DNA of 64,000 bases from VXYK01 sp965214565 (GTDB taxonomy: Bacteria > Actinomycetota > Acidimicrobiia > Acidimicrobiales > Aldehydirespiratoraceae): assembly GCA_965214565.1 (NCBI GenBank), contig OZ243951.1, forward strand, positions 2,356,001 through 2,420,000. The letters run 5' to 3'. A model generated the notes under the pieces. The model was not told the origin of the DNA, searched no databases, and saw only the letters and a program-made list of their open reading frames with translations. Position 1 is the stretch's first letter, and each line of letters begins with the position of its first letter. The position numbers and the translations under genes are program-made. Positions 53,072 to 61,944 of the stretch are shown piece after piece.

Positions 53072-53785
53072 CTACTGATCTCCGGCATCAGTGTCCGCTA
53101 TTGAGGGAACTGTCAGTGATGGAGGCAGGCAGGCGACGATTCGGGCGGTTTCGACTGAGAGGTGGGTGAGGCGACGGAGGTGGCGGATCAGGTTGAAGGG
53201 TTCGTCGTCCCAGGCGTGCCAGCCGTTGGGGTCGTCGGTGATACCGGATGCCTTGTCGTGTTTGTGGCGGAGGCTGTCGATGGCCCAGTCGAGTGGCGTG
53301 CGGCCTGACACCGTGTATTCGTGAGCTTCGTCCGGGATGTCGATGAGTTTGCAGCGGTGGTTGATCTCCAGAACTGACCGGTCGGTCTGTTTACCGTTGC
53401 GGGACCAGCGCATCTTCTTGTCGATCCGGTAAGCGTCGCTGTCTGCGTCGCCTTCGTCTGGTTCGTTGTCGACAAGGCAGAGCAGCGGGTATTCGTCGCA
53501 CGTTTCGTAGTTGATGTGGAGGTCCATGAGTTCGCGGCCTGCGGCTCGAAACGCCTCGAAGTCATCGGCAAGGGGAACCCGAGGGAGGTTGCGTTGCAGG
53601 TCGTGTTTGTAGCGTTCGCGCCAGTCGGGAGCGTGCATCACACCGTAGAGGTACTCCCATATGCCGTCTTTGGTGACGTGGTCGCCGTAGCGACCGTGGA
53701 ACTGGGCCAGGCACCAGTCGGTGATGTTGTCGCCGTCAGAGACTTCCTCAGCGAGATCCAAGTCGAGTTTGATCACATCGCTCAT
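53072..53785 (-). CDS. Type ISP restriction enzyme C-terminal specificity domain, as a separate ORF
   Basis: The 237-residue product matches the domain that normally forms the C-terminus of single-polypeptide Type ISP enzymes. It contains DNITDWCLAQFHGRYGDHVT, IWEYLYGVMHAPDWRERYKH, DLQRNLPRVPLADDF, ELMDLHINYE, EAHEYTVSGRTPLDWAIDSL, DKASGITDDPNGW and LTHLSVETARIV. In homologs this follows, in the same chain, the segment repeated here as five modules. Here it has its own ATG at 53785, overlapping the stop of module 1 by ATGA, in a different frame. It may therefore be made by translational coupling as a separate subunit. DNA-sequence recognition is the inferred role. Confidence 0.8.
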   Translation of the reverse strand: MSDVIKLDLDLAEEVSDGDNITDWCLAQFHGRYGDHVTKDGIWEYLYGVMHAPDWRERYKHDLQRNLPRVPLADDFEAFRAAGRELMDLHINYETCDEYPLLCLVDNEPDEGDADSDAYRIDKKMRWSRNGKQTDRSVLEINHRCKLIDIPDEAHEYTVSGRTPLDWAIDSLRHKHDKASGITDDPNGWHAWDDEPFNLIRHLRRLTHLSVETARIVACLPPSLTVPSIADTDAGDQ

Positions 53786-53906
53786 GTCGGTTCCGTTCGG
53801 GTCATGGCTCTTCCGGCGGGGTCGAGAGCGTGAAGGTCCGGCAGCGTGTCGGTGGCGAGCGCTGCGAAGACTGACCGGTTGCTGGGCGAGACGATCATGA
53901 TTGCTT
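53782..53906 (-). other. Alternative C-terminal module 1 (distal)
   Basis: Open in the third minus-strand frame (triplets starting at coordinates with remainder 1 modulo 3). It encodes IMIVSPSNRSVFAALATDTL and ends RAMTRTEPT before a TGA that overlaps the start of the specificity-domain ORF. The core FAALATDTLPDL matches the consensus segment that precedes the specificity domain in Type ISP enzymes. Read-through in one frame from the large ORF via both simple repeats ends here. Confidence 0.75.
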
Positions 53907-54023
53907 CCGGGGGACGGCTCTGGTCGGCTGGTTGGTTCCGCATCCGCTGAGGTCCGGCATCGTGGTCACTGCGAGCGCCGTGAAGATCGCCCGGTTGTTC
54001 GTGCCGGTGATCATGATCGTCTC
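53895..54023 (-). other. Alternative C-terminal module 2
   Basis: Encodes TIMITGTNNRAIFTALAVTT then MPDLSGCGTNQP and ends RAVPRKQS with its own TGA, in the frame with remainder 0. That TGA overlaps an ATG in module 1 (ATGA at 53898-53895), so termination-reinitiation is possible. The core FTALAVTTMPDL aligns with the other modules. Confidence 0.75.
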
Positions 54024-54126
54024 CGCGGGAGGGTTCGGGTTTGTCTGCCGGTGGCGCAGAGGTCGAAGAGCCGGTCTGTGGCGATGATCCCGAACGGAAG
54101 CTGCTGAGTGAGGTTGACCAAGATCG
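54011..54126 (-). other. Alternative C-terminal module 3
   Basis: Encodes ETILVNLTQQLPFGIIATDR, then LFDLCATGRQ, and ends RTLPRRRS with a TGA, in the frame with remainder 2. The TGA overlaps the ATG of module 2 (ATGA at 54014-54011). Its core FGIIATDRLFDL is closest to module 5. It starts directly after the (GA)14 repeat. Confidence 0.75.
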
Positions 54127-54268
<142 letters not shown>

Positions 54269-54278
<10 letters not shown>

Positions 54279-54385
54279 CTCCGTCTCGGGATGGCTCGAC
54301 TGCCGCCGTCGAGGCTGTTGAGGTCGAAGAGTCGGTCGTTCGCGAGGATCGCGAATCTGGTCCGGTTTGCGGGGCTGCTGATGCA
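54269..54385 (-). other. C-terminal module 5 (the one in frame in this sequence)
   Basis: This is the present end of the large Type ISP ORF: CISSPANRTRFAILANDRLF, DLNSLDGGSRAIPRRRRS, stop. The core FAILANDRLFDL aligns with the four downstream modules. It follows the tetranucleotide repeat by about 25 bp. Confidence 0.75.
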
Positions 54386-57300
54386 CAGTGAGGGACAATG
54401 CTGTGGGGAGGTCCGTCCGTCCGTCCGTCCGTCCGACCGTCCGACCGGGAACATGACGGAGACGGTTTTGACGCTGGAGAGGATGCGGGGGTCTTCGTAG
54501 AGCCAGAGCTTGGTGAAGGGCCGGTACAGCACTTCGCGGATTCGGGATTCGTCGAATGTGATCTCTTCGCCCTTGCGCAACGAACCCTTGAGCGTGTCGG
54601 TCCACTTGATGACGTCAAGGTCGGTGTTGGCAGTGCAGTCCTCGAAGGACAGGCCGAGGCTGTGGTGTAGTTCGTATGCGTCGCGGTAGGTGTCAATCAG
54701 GCGCTGCATCGTGTCGATGAGACGCGAACGTGAGAACGAATAAACGTAGGTGTCGCAGTTGGTGGTGAGGCCGAGCGCGTGTGTTTCGACTGCGACGTTT
54801 CGGGTCCTGCCACGACCCAGTTCGCAGACAGGCAACAGATTCTCGAACGTGCCGTCGGTGATGTTCACCCAGTCGTGTGTGTCGTTGACTGGGACGGCTT
54901 CGAAGGCATTGTCGGTTATGTCACCAAGCTGTTCGAGCCAGTCAAACTTTTTTCGCAGCGTGCTGTAGTCGGGCACTTGGGCGTAGTGCAGTTTGGCGGG
55001 TTCGTTCTGGTCTTTGTGGGGGTTGCGCACAAGCACAGTGATCTGAACCCCGTTGCGCGATCCCGTGCCTCTCCGAACCTCTGTTGTCTCTCGAATCTCA
55101 ATACCGAAGACTTGGTTGCCTTCTCGACGGCCCTCGTCCCCCGACTTTATTACGTCGCCTAGCAGGTTGACGACGTATATGTCGGTGAACTCGTCGCGCA
55201 GCGTGGCTCGCATTCCGGCGAGGCTGGTCGCGTTACACACCGAGTTTGGGTGAATGAAAGCGATAACGCCGGGTTGCTCCGTTCCTCTCGGATGGTTGAG
55301 CCGATCTGTTGCCCAGCGGATGGCTTGCACGTAGAGATTCCCCGCCGATTTGCCAGCGCCCTTGCCGGTTACTTCGCGGTGGCGTTTGCCGTAGGTGTCG
55401 CGGACTCGCTGTTCGACGTGGGGATACTCGCGGCGCAGGTTGTCATCACCCGAGGACTTCTGGCCTGCGGACCACGGGGGGTTGGCGACGATCACCTGGA
55501 TAGGCAGGTCGTGCTGTTGCTTGGCCCTCTCGGAGTTGTAGGCGATCGACCCTGTGCCGGGCAGCACCGCAGGGTCGTGCTCGAACGTGTCGGTCAGCAC
55601 GATCCCGCTGAACGGTTGGTAGTCGCCGGTGCGGTCCCGGTAGCCCTCCTCGATCTTGAGAGCGGCGAGGTAGTAGGCGAGTAGCACGATCTCGTTGGCG
55701 TGGATCTCCTGCACCGACCCGCCCGGGACCGTCGGGTTGTGTGTGTTGATGAACTTGCGTTGCAGATCCTCATCCGCGATCAGTGGTTCACCGGCGGAGT
55801 TCTTCTGGGTCAGTAGGCGGTAGATGAACGTTCCTGTGCCCGTGAACGGATCGAGGATGTGCACGTCCTCGGCGCTCATCCCCCGTCCGAAGTTCTCTCG
55901 CAGCACAGCATCGACTGACCGCAGCACGAAATCGATCAACTCCGGCGGCGTGTAGACGATCCCCAGGCTCTGCACCTCCCGTGGCATCGCCTCGGCGAAG
56001 AACGACTCGTAGACCTCCAGCATGATCTTGATCCGCGAATCGGAATCCGCTGCGCCTTCGAGGCGAACACGGACGCTGGAGTAGAACCGGTCCAAGGCCA
56101 CCGTCTCGTCGGCCAGACGGATGTCGTGCTCCTTGAACTCTCCCAGAAGCTCGTTGAGCGCCTTGGATATCGGGTTGCGGTCCGCGAAGTCCGATCCGGC
56201 GAACAAGGCGTCGAACACCGGCATCGTCACGACGTGCTGTGCGACCATCACGGCCAGGTCGCCCGACGGCAGCGCTCCGCCGATGGTGGCCTCCATCTGG
56301 GCGGTGAACTCGTCGAAGCGAGCGGCGAGAGCGTCGTTGGTTCGCACGACCGCGCGGATGCGTTCGGTGATGGTGTTGGTGATCCGCGCCACCTCCTTGC
56401 CCCAGCGGTCCCAGTACTGGCGGTCACCGCAGGCGTCGACCAGTTTCGAGGCGATGGCGTTCTCGAACGGCAACCGCCCCTGCACCACATCCGCGAGGTC
56501 TTTGCTTCTGGCACATTCATCACCGCCGTCACAGCCCGCGGTGCCGCACTTCTCGCAGACCCCGGAGGTGAGCACCCTCAACGGCAGCTTGCCGGTCAGG
56601 TCCGCGGTGTTGATCGACACGTCCAAGCGGTCGTCGTGGGAGCGCAGCGCCTTGAGCACGCTCCACACCTGCTTGAAGTCCGACGACGACAGCACCTCGT
56701 CGTCGGCCAGGTTCGAGCCCGAGGGAACCACCACCGGCATTACCACATAGCCGTAGTCCTTGTTCGGTGAGCGCCGCATCACCCGGCCGACAGCCTGGAC
56801 CACGTCTATCTGGGAAGTCTTGCGCTCCAAGAACAGCACCGCGTCGAGGGCGGGAACATCCACCCCCTCAGTGAGGCATTTGGCGTTGGTGACGATCCTG
56901 CACCCGTCATCGTCGCCCTGCTGCAGCCAGGCGATGGTGTTGGCCCGGTCCAACGCGTTCTTGGAGCCGTCCACATGACGGATCTCGCAATCCAGCAGTT
57001 CAACGCCCGCTCTGGGTGCGTCAGACATCATCTCGGTGACCGAACCCCAATATTTCTCGACACCGAGCGAACTCTTGATGGTGTTGGTGAAGGCGATAGC
57101 ACGGCGAGCGCTCAACTCCGGGTGCGACGCACCAGTGACGCGGTCAGTCGCAGTGCGTGTCGTCGGGTCGGCCAGGGCATCCCAGCAACCGGCGAACTTC
57201 ACCGCCTCGACCGCGGTGATCGGGCGCAGACCTTCACCGACCGCGATGGCGTCGAGGTTGTCCAACACTGGATCCTCCGCAACGGCGATCACCAGCACCT

Positions 57301-58471
57301 GGTAGTCGGTGAGGAAGCCGCCGTCCACGGCCTCACCGAAACCCATCCGGTAGAACTCGGGGCCGTAAGTCTGCTCGTCGTCCATCGAATAGACGTCGAA
57401 GTCGCGTGTCTTCTCCGAAGCCTTGGCCTTTACCTGGTTCGTGTAGAGCCGTGGCGTGGCGGTCATGTAGAGGCGCCTAGCTGCGAGCACGCTGCGGGGA
57501 TCGTGGACCAGCGTGAAACTGCTGCGGTCGGTCGCCTCCTGAATGCCGGTCGTGCGGTGCGCCTCGTCGCAGAGGACCAGATCGAACTCCGGCGCGCCCT
57601 TTACCTGCGCTTGGGCGACCAGATCAAGAGACTGATAGGTGCAGAACACAGCGGTCATGGCCTCTGGGTGCAGTTCCTTGAGTTGACCGGCGATCCGCTC
57701 GGGATCAGTCGTCACCGGCATCGCCAACTCGGCCATGTCGGCGTCCTCGTCGTTGCGGCCGGCGCGGGTGTCAGAACAGATGCCGACATAACGGTGCGCG
57801 ATGTCGGGGTGGCGCTGACGTGCCCACTCCCGCATGGTCTGGCCCATTAGCGCTATCGAAGGCACCAGGTACAGGACCCGCCCACCGGCCCCCGCCACCT
57901 GCTCGGCGATCCACAGCGACACCACCGATTTGCCGGTGCCGCACGGCAGGATCAGCTTGCCGCGGTCGTGGTCGTCGAAACCCGCGACGACCCTGCGGAC
58001 CGCGTCGGCTTGGAAGGGGTGGGGGTCGTAACGCTTCGGGGCGAACTCGAGGCGTTCAGGCGCTTCGAGGAACTCCGACCAGTCGACCGGCCACGACTCG
58101 ATGTCGGCCCGCGAGACGACCTCGCAGCGAGGCGACGCCTTGGACACCATGGTCTTGGCGTGAACACCCAGCGGCGACGTGACGACGAGGATCCGGCTCG
58201 TGAAGATCTGTGCGCTCGAAGCCGCTAGGAACGAGTCCACGTCGCCCTTCGCGATGCTGTGGTGCTCGTCGAAGAACTTGGTCTGTATGGCGCACAGACC
58301 ACCGCCCCAAGCATCGGTCTGCTCAGCCACCAGATCGATCCCCACATCGCCGAGGTAGCCGTTGGACTCGCGGTCGGGCCAGTCCATCCAAAGCCACACG
58401 TTCTTGAAACGCGACGGACCATAGACGTCGGGATGACGCTCGAAGGCGTAGCGCATCAGCTTCTCGAACAC
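54269..58471 (-). CDS. Type ISP restriction-modification enzyme (nuclease-helicase-methylase)
   Basis: Single-chain restriction-modification protein, 1400 residues from GTG 58471. Domains in order are an Mrr-like nuclease (GDVGIDLV with Asp46, CAIQTKFF with Gln63-x-Lys65) and an SF2 translocase (LPCGTGKS at 175-182, DEAH at 302-305, YMTATPRLY, QAVGRVMRR). A helical coupler follows, then an N6-adenine methylase (LDPFTGTGTFIYRLL near 873, VIVANPPWSAGQ near 993) and part of the target-recognition region. The family's C-terminal specificity domain is missing from this ORF and lies at 53072-53785. The GTG start would cut the usual N-terminus. The same frame stays open upstream (GRGLFALLGHHYPASQARGA) to a C16 tract, beyond which an ATG at 58593 is one base out of frame. 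It would restrict unmethylated phage DNA and methylate one strand of its own sites. Confidence 0.88.
54411..54446. repeat. (GTCC)6 / (GGAC)6 tetranucleotide repeat in the Type ISP gene
   Basis: Six perfect GTCC units (54411-54434), then GACC, GTCC, GACC. In the coding direction the repeat encodes RSDGRTDGRT in the present frame. All three minus-strand frames are open across it (to stops at 54269, 54156 and 53782), so gain or loss of units changes which module ends the protein. Confidence 0.95.
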
Positions 58472-58571
58472 AGCCCCTCGGGCCTGCGAAGCGGGGTAGT
58501 GATGGCCGAGCAGCGCAAACAGCCCCCGGCCCGTGAATCCGCCTACATCAAGAAGTTCAGAATCTACGCGC

Positions 58572-58587
58572 GGGGGGGGGGGGGGGG
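58572..58587. repeat. G16/C16 homopolymer in the 5' coding region of the Type ISP gene
   Basis: Sixteen G on the plus strand are C16 in the coding direction. They begin six bases after an ATG (58593). With C16 the frame from that ATG ends at a TAG 24 bases past the tract's start. With C17 (or C14) it would run straight into the large ORF as MTPPPPPPRVDSELLDVGGF and on. This is the layout of a slipped-strand on/off switch. Homopolymer length is also the value most likely to be miscounted in sequencing. Confidence 0.9.
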
Positions 58588-58600
58588 CGTCATCGCAGCG

Positions 58601-58606
58601 ACTTTA
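58601..58606 (-). promoter_or_regulatory. Possible -10 element for a leaderless Type ISP transcript
   Basis: In the minus direction TAAAGT fits the actinobacterial TANNNT -10 motif and lies seven bases before the ATG at 58593, the distance expected if transcription starts at the A of the start codon. No ribosome-binding site precedes that ATG, which agrees with a leaderless message. Confidence 0.4.
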
Positions 58607-58643
58607 GCGGATGGGTCGATCAGGCATGAACAGCGACCTGAAC

Positions 58644-59495
58644 CTAGAACCCGCGCAGGGGCATGTCGGGGCCTCGTTGGAGCCAGTTGTCGGCGAGATA
58701 GTCGGCTTCGGCGTCGATCAGGTGCAGGGTGTAGGCGTGACGGCTGATCGGCGAGGTGTTCGGAGCGCTCCAGTGGGGGAGGGTGCCGTGCAGAACGATG
58801 AGAGTGCCCCGATCGACCGGCATCGGTACTAGATCCTCCGTGGGCCAGGGCTCGGGGTCGAGCACATCGGTGGTGGTGCTGGCGGCACCGGGGGCAGTGA
58901 GCCGAAAGCGGGTGCGCGCCGGTGTGCGATGGTGGCCGGGTGCCACCCACATGCAACCGTTCTCCAACGTGGCGTCCTCGATGGCGAACCAGAAGCCGAC
59001 CACGGACTGGGGCTCGGTCCACAAGAACGTGTGATCGCAGTGGCAGGTGACCTCACCACCGATACCAGGCTGTTTGAAGATGTACATCGACTGGAGCAGG
59101 CGCGGATGCACGAACCCCAGATCGGCGGCCACCGCGGCGAGGTCGGGAGTCCTGGAGAAACGATCGAAGTGCGGGTCGAGGTCGTGCATGGCATGGCCCA
59201 GTTTGTTGACGGCCAACTCCAGCGGCCGGGTCAGTTCTCCGTCGACCACTGCACCGTCCTCGAGGAACCAGCGGACCGTGTCGCCGCTGGTCAGAAAGTA
59301 CTCATCTTGGGCATGGCTCTGTGCGTTCGTGTCGAACACGGTGAGTCCACCCTCGGCATGCACGTCAGAGTCGCGCAGCAGACCCATCACGTGCTCTTTG
59401 AGCGAGTCGCATTCGCTCGGGTCGACGAAGTCCTCGAGCACGAGGTACCCGTCGCGGACCCAATCAGACAGCTCAGCGTCGCTGAGTAACGCCAT
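58644..59495 (-). CDS. Phytanoyl-CoA dioxygenase (PhyH) family protein
   Basis: Fe(II)/2-oxoglutarate oxygenase of 283 residues. ATG 59495 begins MALLSDAELSDWVRDGYLVL, the family's standard start, with GGGACGAGG upstream; the longer frame belongs to the permease region. Iron ligands are His-x-Asp in VTCHCDHTFLW and the distal His in LIVLHGTLPHWS. The 2-oxoglutarate Arg is in SPISRHAYTLHLID. Substrate unknown. It is 14 bp downstream of the nucleoside-type permease gene in the same orientation and probably cotranscribed. Its last 40 codons are duplicated at 51678-51801 on the far side of the restriction island. Confidence 0.85.
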   Translation of the reverse strand: MALLSDAELSDWVRDGYLVLEDFVDPSECDSLKEHVMGLLRDSDVHAEGGLTVFDTNAQSHAQDEYFLTSGDTVRWFLEDGAVVDGELTRPLELAVNKLGHAMHDLDPHFDRFSRTPDLAAVAADLGFVHPRLLQSMYIFKQPGIGGEVTCHCDHTFLWTEPQSVVGFWFAIEDATLENGCMWVAPGHHRTPARTRFRLTAPGAASTTTDVLDPEPWPTEDLVPMPVDRGTLIVLHGTLPHWSAPNTSPISRHAYTLHLIDAEADYLADNWLQRGPDMPLRGF

Positions 59496-59509
59496 CCTCG
59501 TCCCGTCCC

Positions 59510-60775
59510 CTAAGTCTTGCCGCGGCGGTACGGCTGCCCGTCGGCCGCGGGCATGCGCAGACGCTGGGAGAAGAACGTCAAGACCAACAGCACGATCAAC
59601 TGCGGCAGGATGTTGATGAACCAACTCGGTACCGTCTCGGATCCGATGAACCAGACCAGGGCCAGTACCCCGATCAATCCGCCCAGCATGGCGTCGGTAC
59701 GGTTGCCGCGTCGGAAGTTGTTGATCGAGACCACCGCCAGCACCCCTGCGGCAACCAGCAGCAGCGCATGGGTGTTGCTGCCGTCGAGGTCCCTGAGCCC
59801 GAGCGCGAACGGGTAGCCGAACAGCATGGCCCCGGCCATCACCCCGGCGGGCCTCCAGTTGCCGATTATCAGGGCGGCCAAGCCGATGAAGCCCCGCTGG
59901 TTGACCGATCCCTCGAGATAGATGCCATTGAGTTCCGGGGTGGCGATGAAGGCCCCGGCAAACCCGGCGAGCACTCCGCTGAGCACCACACCGATGTACT
60001 TGTAGAGGTAGATGTTGATGCCCTGCGACTCCCCGGCGGTGGGGTGCTCGCCACATATCCGCAGCCGAAGGCCGAATCGGGTGCGCCACAGGACCCAGGC
60101 CGACAACGGCACCAGCGAGAAGGCGATGATCGTGAAGATGCTGAGGTTGAACACGAACCCGCGGGCGAACCCGGTCAGATCGGAGATGTACCACCATTCC
60201 TTGTCTGTGAACCACCCGAGAATGTCGGGACTTCGCCAGTCTCCGATCCGTCCTCCCGCAAGGAACGGCAGGGTGAACTTTCCGGCACCCGACAGGCGGG
60301 GTGACTGGGTGATCGAACCTCCGTCATGGTTGGCCAGAATCTCCAGGGACAGGAAGCGGGCGATCCCCGGCGCGGCGATCAGGATCGCGACGCCGGAAAT
60401 TATGTGGTCGACCCCGAACGTCACAGTCGCGATCGCATGGATCAAACCGCCGAGCGCCCCACCGAGCAGGCCGATCAGCAGACCGTTCCAAGGTCCGTAG
60501 TTGATGGTTCCCCAAGCCCCGAACCACATTCCGAGCACCATGATCCCGTCCAGGGCGATGTTGACCACGCCGGCTCGTTCGGAGAACATGCCGCCGAGCC
60601 CGGCGAGCATCACAGGCACCGTCCAGCGCAGCATCGCACCAGAGGTTGTGGTGGTGGTCAGCTTCGAAGCGTCGGTGAACGACTGCACGACCACCAGCAA
60701 GAAGATCCCCAGCGCTGCGTAGATCATCCAGCGGATCGGCGTGGAGAGCTTGTTGATCCGGCGCAGCAGATTCAT
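59510..60775 (-). CDS. ABC-transporter permease, nucleoside (NupQ-like) type
   Basis: Inner-membrane permease of 421 residues in the branched-chain-amino-acid/nucleoside permease superfamily. About ten hydrophobic helices are present, with the family motifs MLAGLGGMFSERAGVVNIAL, ICGEHPTAGESQGINIYLYK and RGFIGLAALIIGNWRPAG. It overlaps the partner permease by four bases (ATGA). Order in the operon is binding protein, ATPase, permease 1, permease 2, then the PhyH-family oxygenase. Confidence 0.85.
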   Translation of the reverse strand: MNLLRRINKLSTPIRWMIYAALGIFLLVVVQSFTDASKLTTTTTSGAMLRWTVPVMLAGLGGMFSERAGVVNIALDGIMVLGMWFGAWGTINYGPWNGLLIGLLGGALGGLIHAIATVTFGVDHIISGVAILIAAPGIARFLSLEILANHDGGSITQSPRLSGAGKFTLPFLAGGRIGDWRSPDILGWFTDKEWWYISDLTGFARGFVFNLSIFTIIAFSLVPLSAWVLWRTRFGLRLRICGEHPTAGESQGINIYLYKYIGVVLSGVLAGFAGAFIATPELNGIYLEGSVNQRGFIGLAALIIGNWRPAGVMAGAMLFGYPFALGLRDLDGSNTHALLLVAAGVLAVVSINNFRRGNRTDAMLGGLIGVLALVWFIGSETVPSWFINILPQLIVLLVLTFFSQRLRMPAADGQPYRRGKT

Positions 60776-61944
60776 GACGTCGCCTCCGCGAGCCGGGCTG
60801 CGGTACGGGCCGACTCGGTGCGTTCACGCACTCGTCTGACCACCTCGTAGCCGATGACGACAGTCAACAGGATGACGCCGCGCATGATGTCGATTATCTC
60901 CTTGGGCGCGGTCTGGGTGACTTGCAGGATGTCTGAAGTGGCGTCGAGGAAGGCCCACAACAGCGCGCCGACCGCGATCCCGGCCGGGTTGTTGCGCCCC
61001 AGCAGGGCCACAGCTATGCCGTTGAACCCGAGGAACCCCACAAAGTTCGGGTCGTACCTGGTCTTGTCGAAGATCTCGGCCATGCCGACGAGTCCCCCCA
61101 CCGCACCGGACATCAGCATCGCGGCCAGTGCCATCTTGCGGGGCGGCACGCCTCCCGCACGCGCCGCGAGCGGGTTGAGTCCACTGGCTCGCAGGTCGTA
61201 TCCGAAGACGGTGCGGTTCAACAGCAGGTAGTACACGACACCGACGACGATGGCTATCACCAGCATTCCCGTGAGCTCCTCATTGGCCCGGAGGTCGCCG
61301 AAGAGTTCGGGGATGAAGTTGAGGTTGGGCAAAAGACCCGACTCGTCGATGGGTTCTGTGCCCACGCCGACCTGGGCGATGTTGCCCTCGGCCTGCCAAC
61401 GCCGGACGAGCCAGGCGATCACACCCAGGGCGACGCCGTTCAACATGATCGTGCCGATCACCTCGTTGACCCCGCGGTGGGTGTAGAGAACGCCGGCGAG
61501 CCCGCCCCAGAGACCGCCCACGACCATCGCAGTGATCAGGATGAGTGCAATATGCAGCACCGACGGCAACGCGACCGCGCCTCCCACGAAGGCCGCGAAG
61601 ATCGCCGCCATCCGGTACTGGCCCTCGACCCCGATGTTGAACAGGTTCATCTTGAAGCCGATCGCGGCCGCAACTCCTGAGATGTAGAGGGGAGTGGCCC
61701 GATTGATCATCGAGACCTGCACCTCGAGTTTGCTGGCGTGGTCGAGCATGTCTCGGGCGGCTTCGATGGGGTTGCTGCCCGCTGCGATCAGGACGACGGC
61801 GCTGGCGAAGAGCGAGAAGACGAAGGCCCCGAGCGGCGCGGCCGCCGACAGCAGCATCTGTCGCAGGCGAGAGTCGGTCGCTGCTTTCGGCAGGCGGACC
61901 TTGGGCTCCTCCTCGGCCTCGTCGGTCATCGTCGGGTCGGTCAT
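60772..61944 (-). CDS. ABC-transporter permease, nucleoside (NupP-like) type
   Basis: Partner permease of 390 residues. A charged cytoplasmic N-terminus (TDEAEEEPKVRLPKAATDSR) precedes about nine helices. Family motifs are AIGFKMNLFNIGVEGQYRMA, LYTHRGVNEVIGTIMLNGVA and ASGLNPLAARAGGVPPRKMA. It overlaps the ATPase gene and the second permease gene by four bases each, so all three should be made together. Confidence 0.85.
   Translation of the reverse strand: MTDPTMTDEAEEEPKVRLPKAATDSRLRQMLLSAAAPLGAFVFSLFASAVVLIAAGSNPIEAARDMLDHASKLEVQVSMINRATPLYISGVAAAIGFKMNLFNIGVEGQYRMAAIFAAFVGGAVALPSVLHIALILITAMVVGGLWGGLAGVLYTHRGVNEVIGTIMLNGVALGVIAWLVRRWQAEGNIAQVGVGTEPIDESGLLPNLNFIPELFGDLRANEELTGMLVIAIVVGVVYYLLLNRTVFGYDLRASGLNPLAARAGGVPPRKMALAAMLMSGAVGGLVGMAEIFDKTRYDPNFVGFLGFNGIAVALLGRNNPAGIAVGALLWAFLDATSDILQVTQTAPKEIIDIMRGVILLTVVIGYEVVRRVRERTESARTAARLAEATS

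Noticed and set aside
58572..58587. Homopolymer as pure sequencing artefact
   Set aside because: The exact count may be wrong, but a long C run between a plausible ATG and an open N-terminal extension is there whatever the count. It was kept as a finding with this caveat.
58644..60215. 523-residue single protein joining the permease region to the dioxygenase
   Set aside because: The first 240 codons are an out-of-frame reading of the permease. The real dioxygenase starts at ATG 59495 with its own ribosome-binding site.
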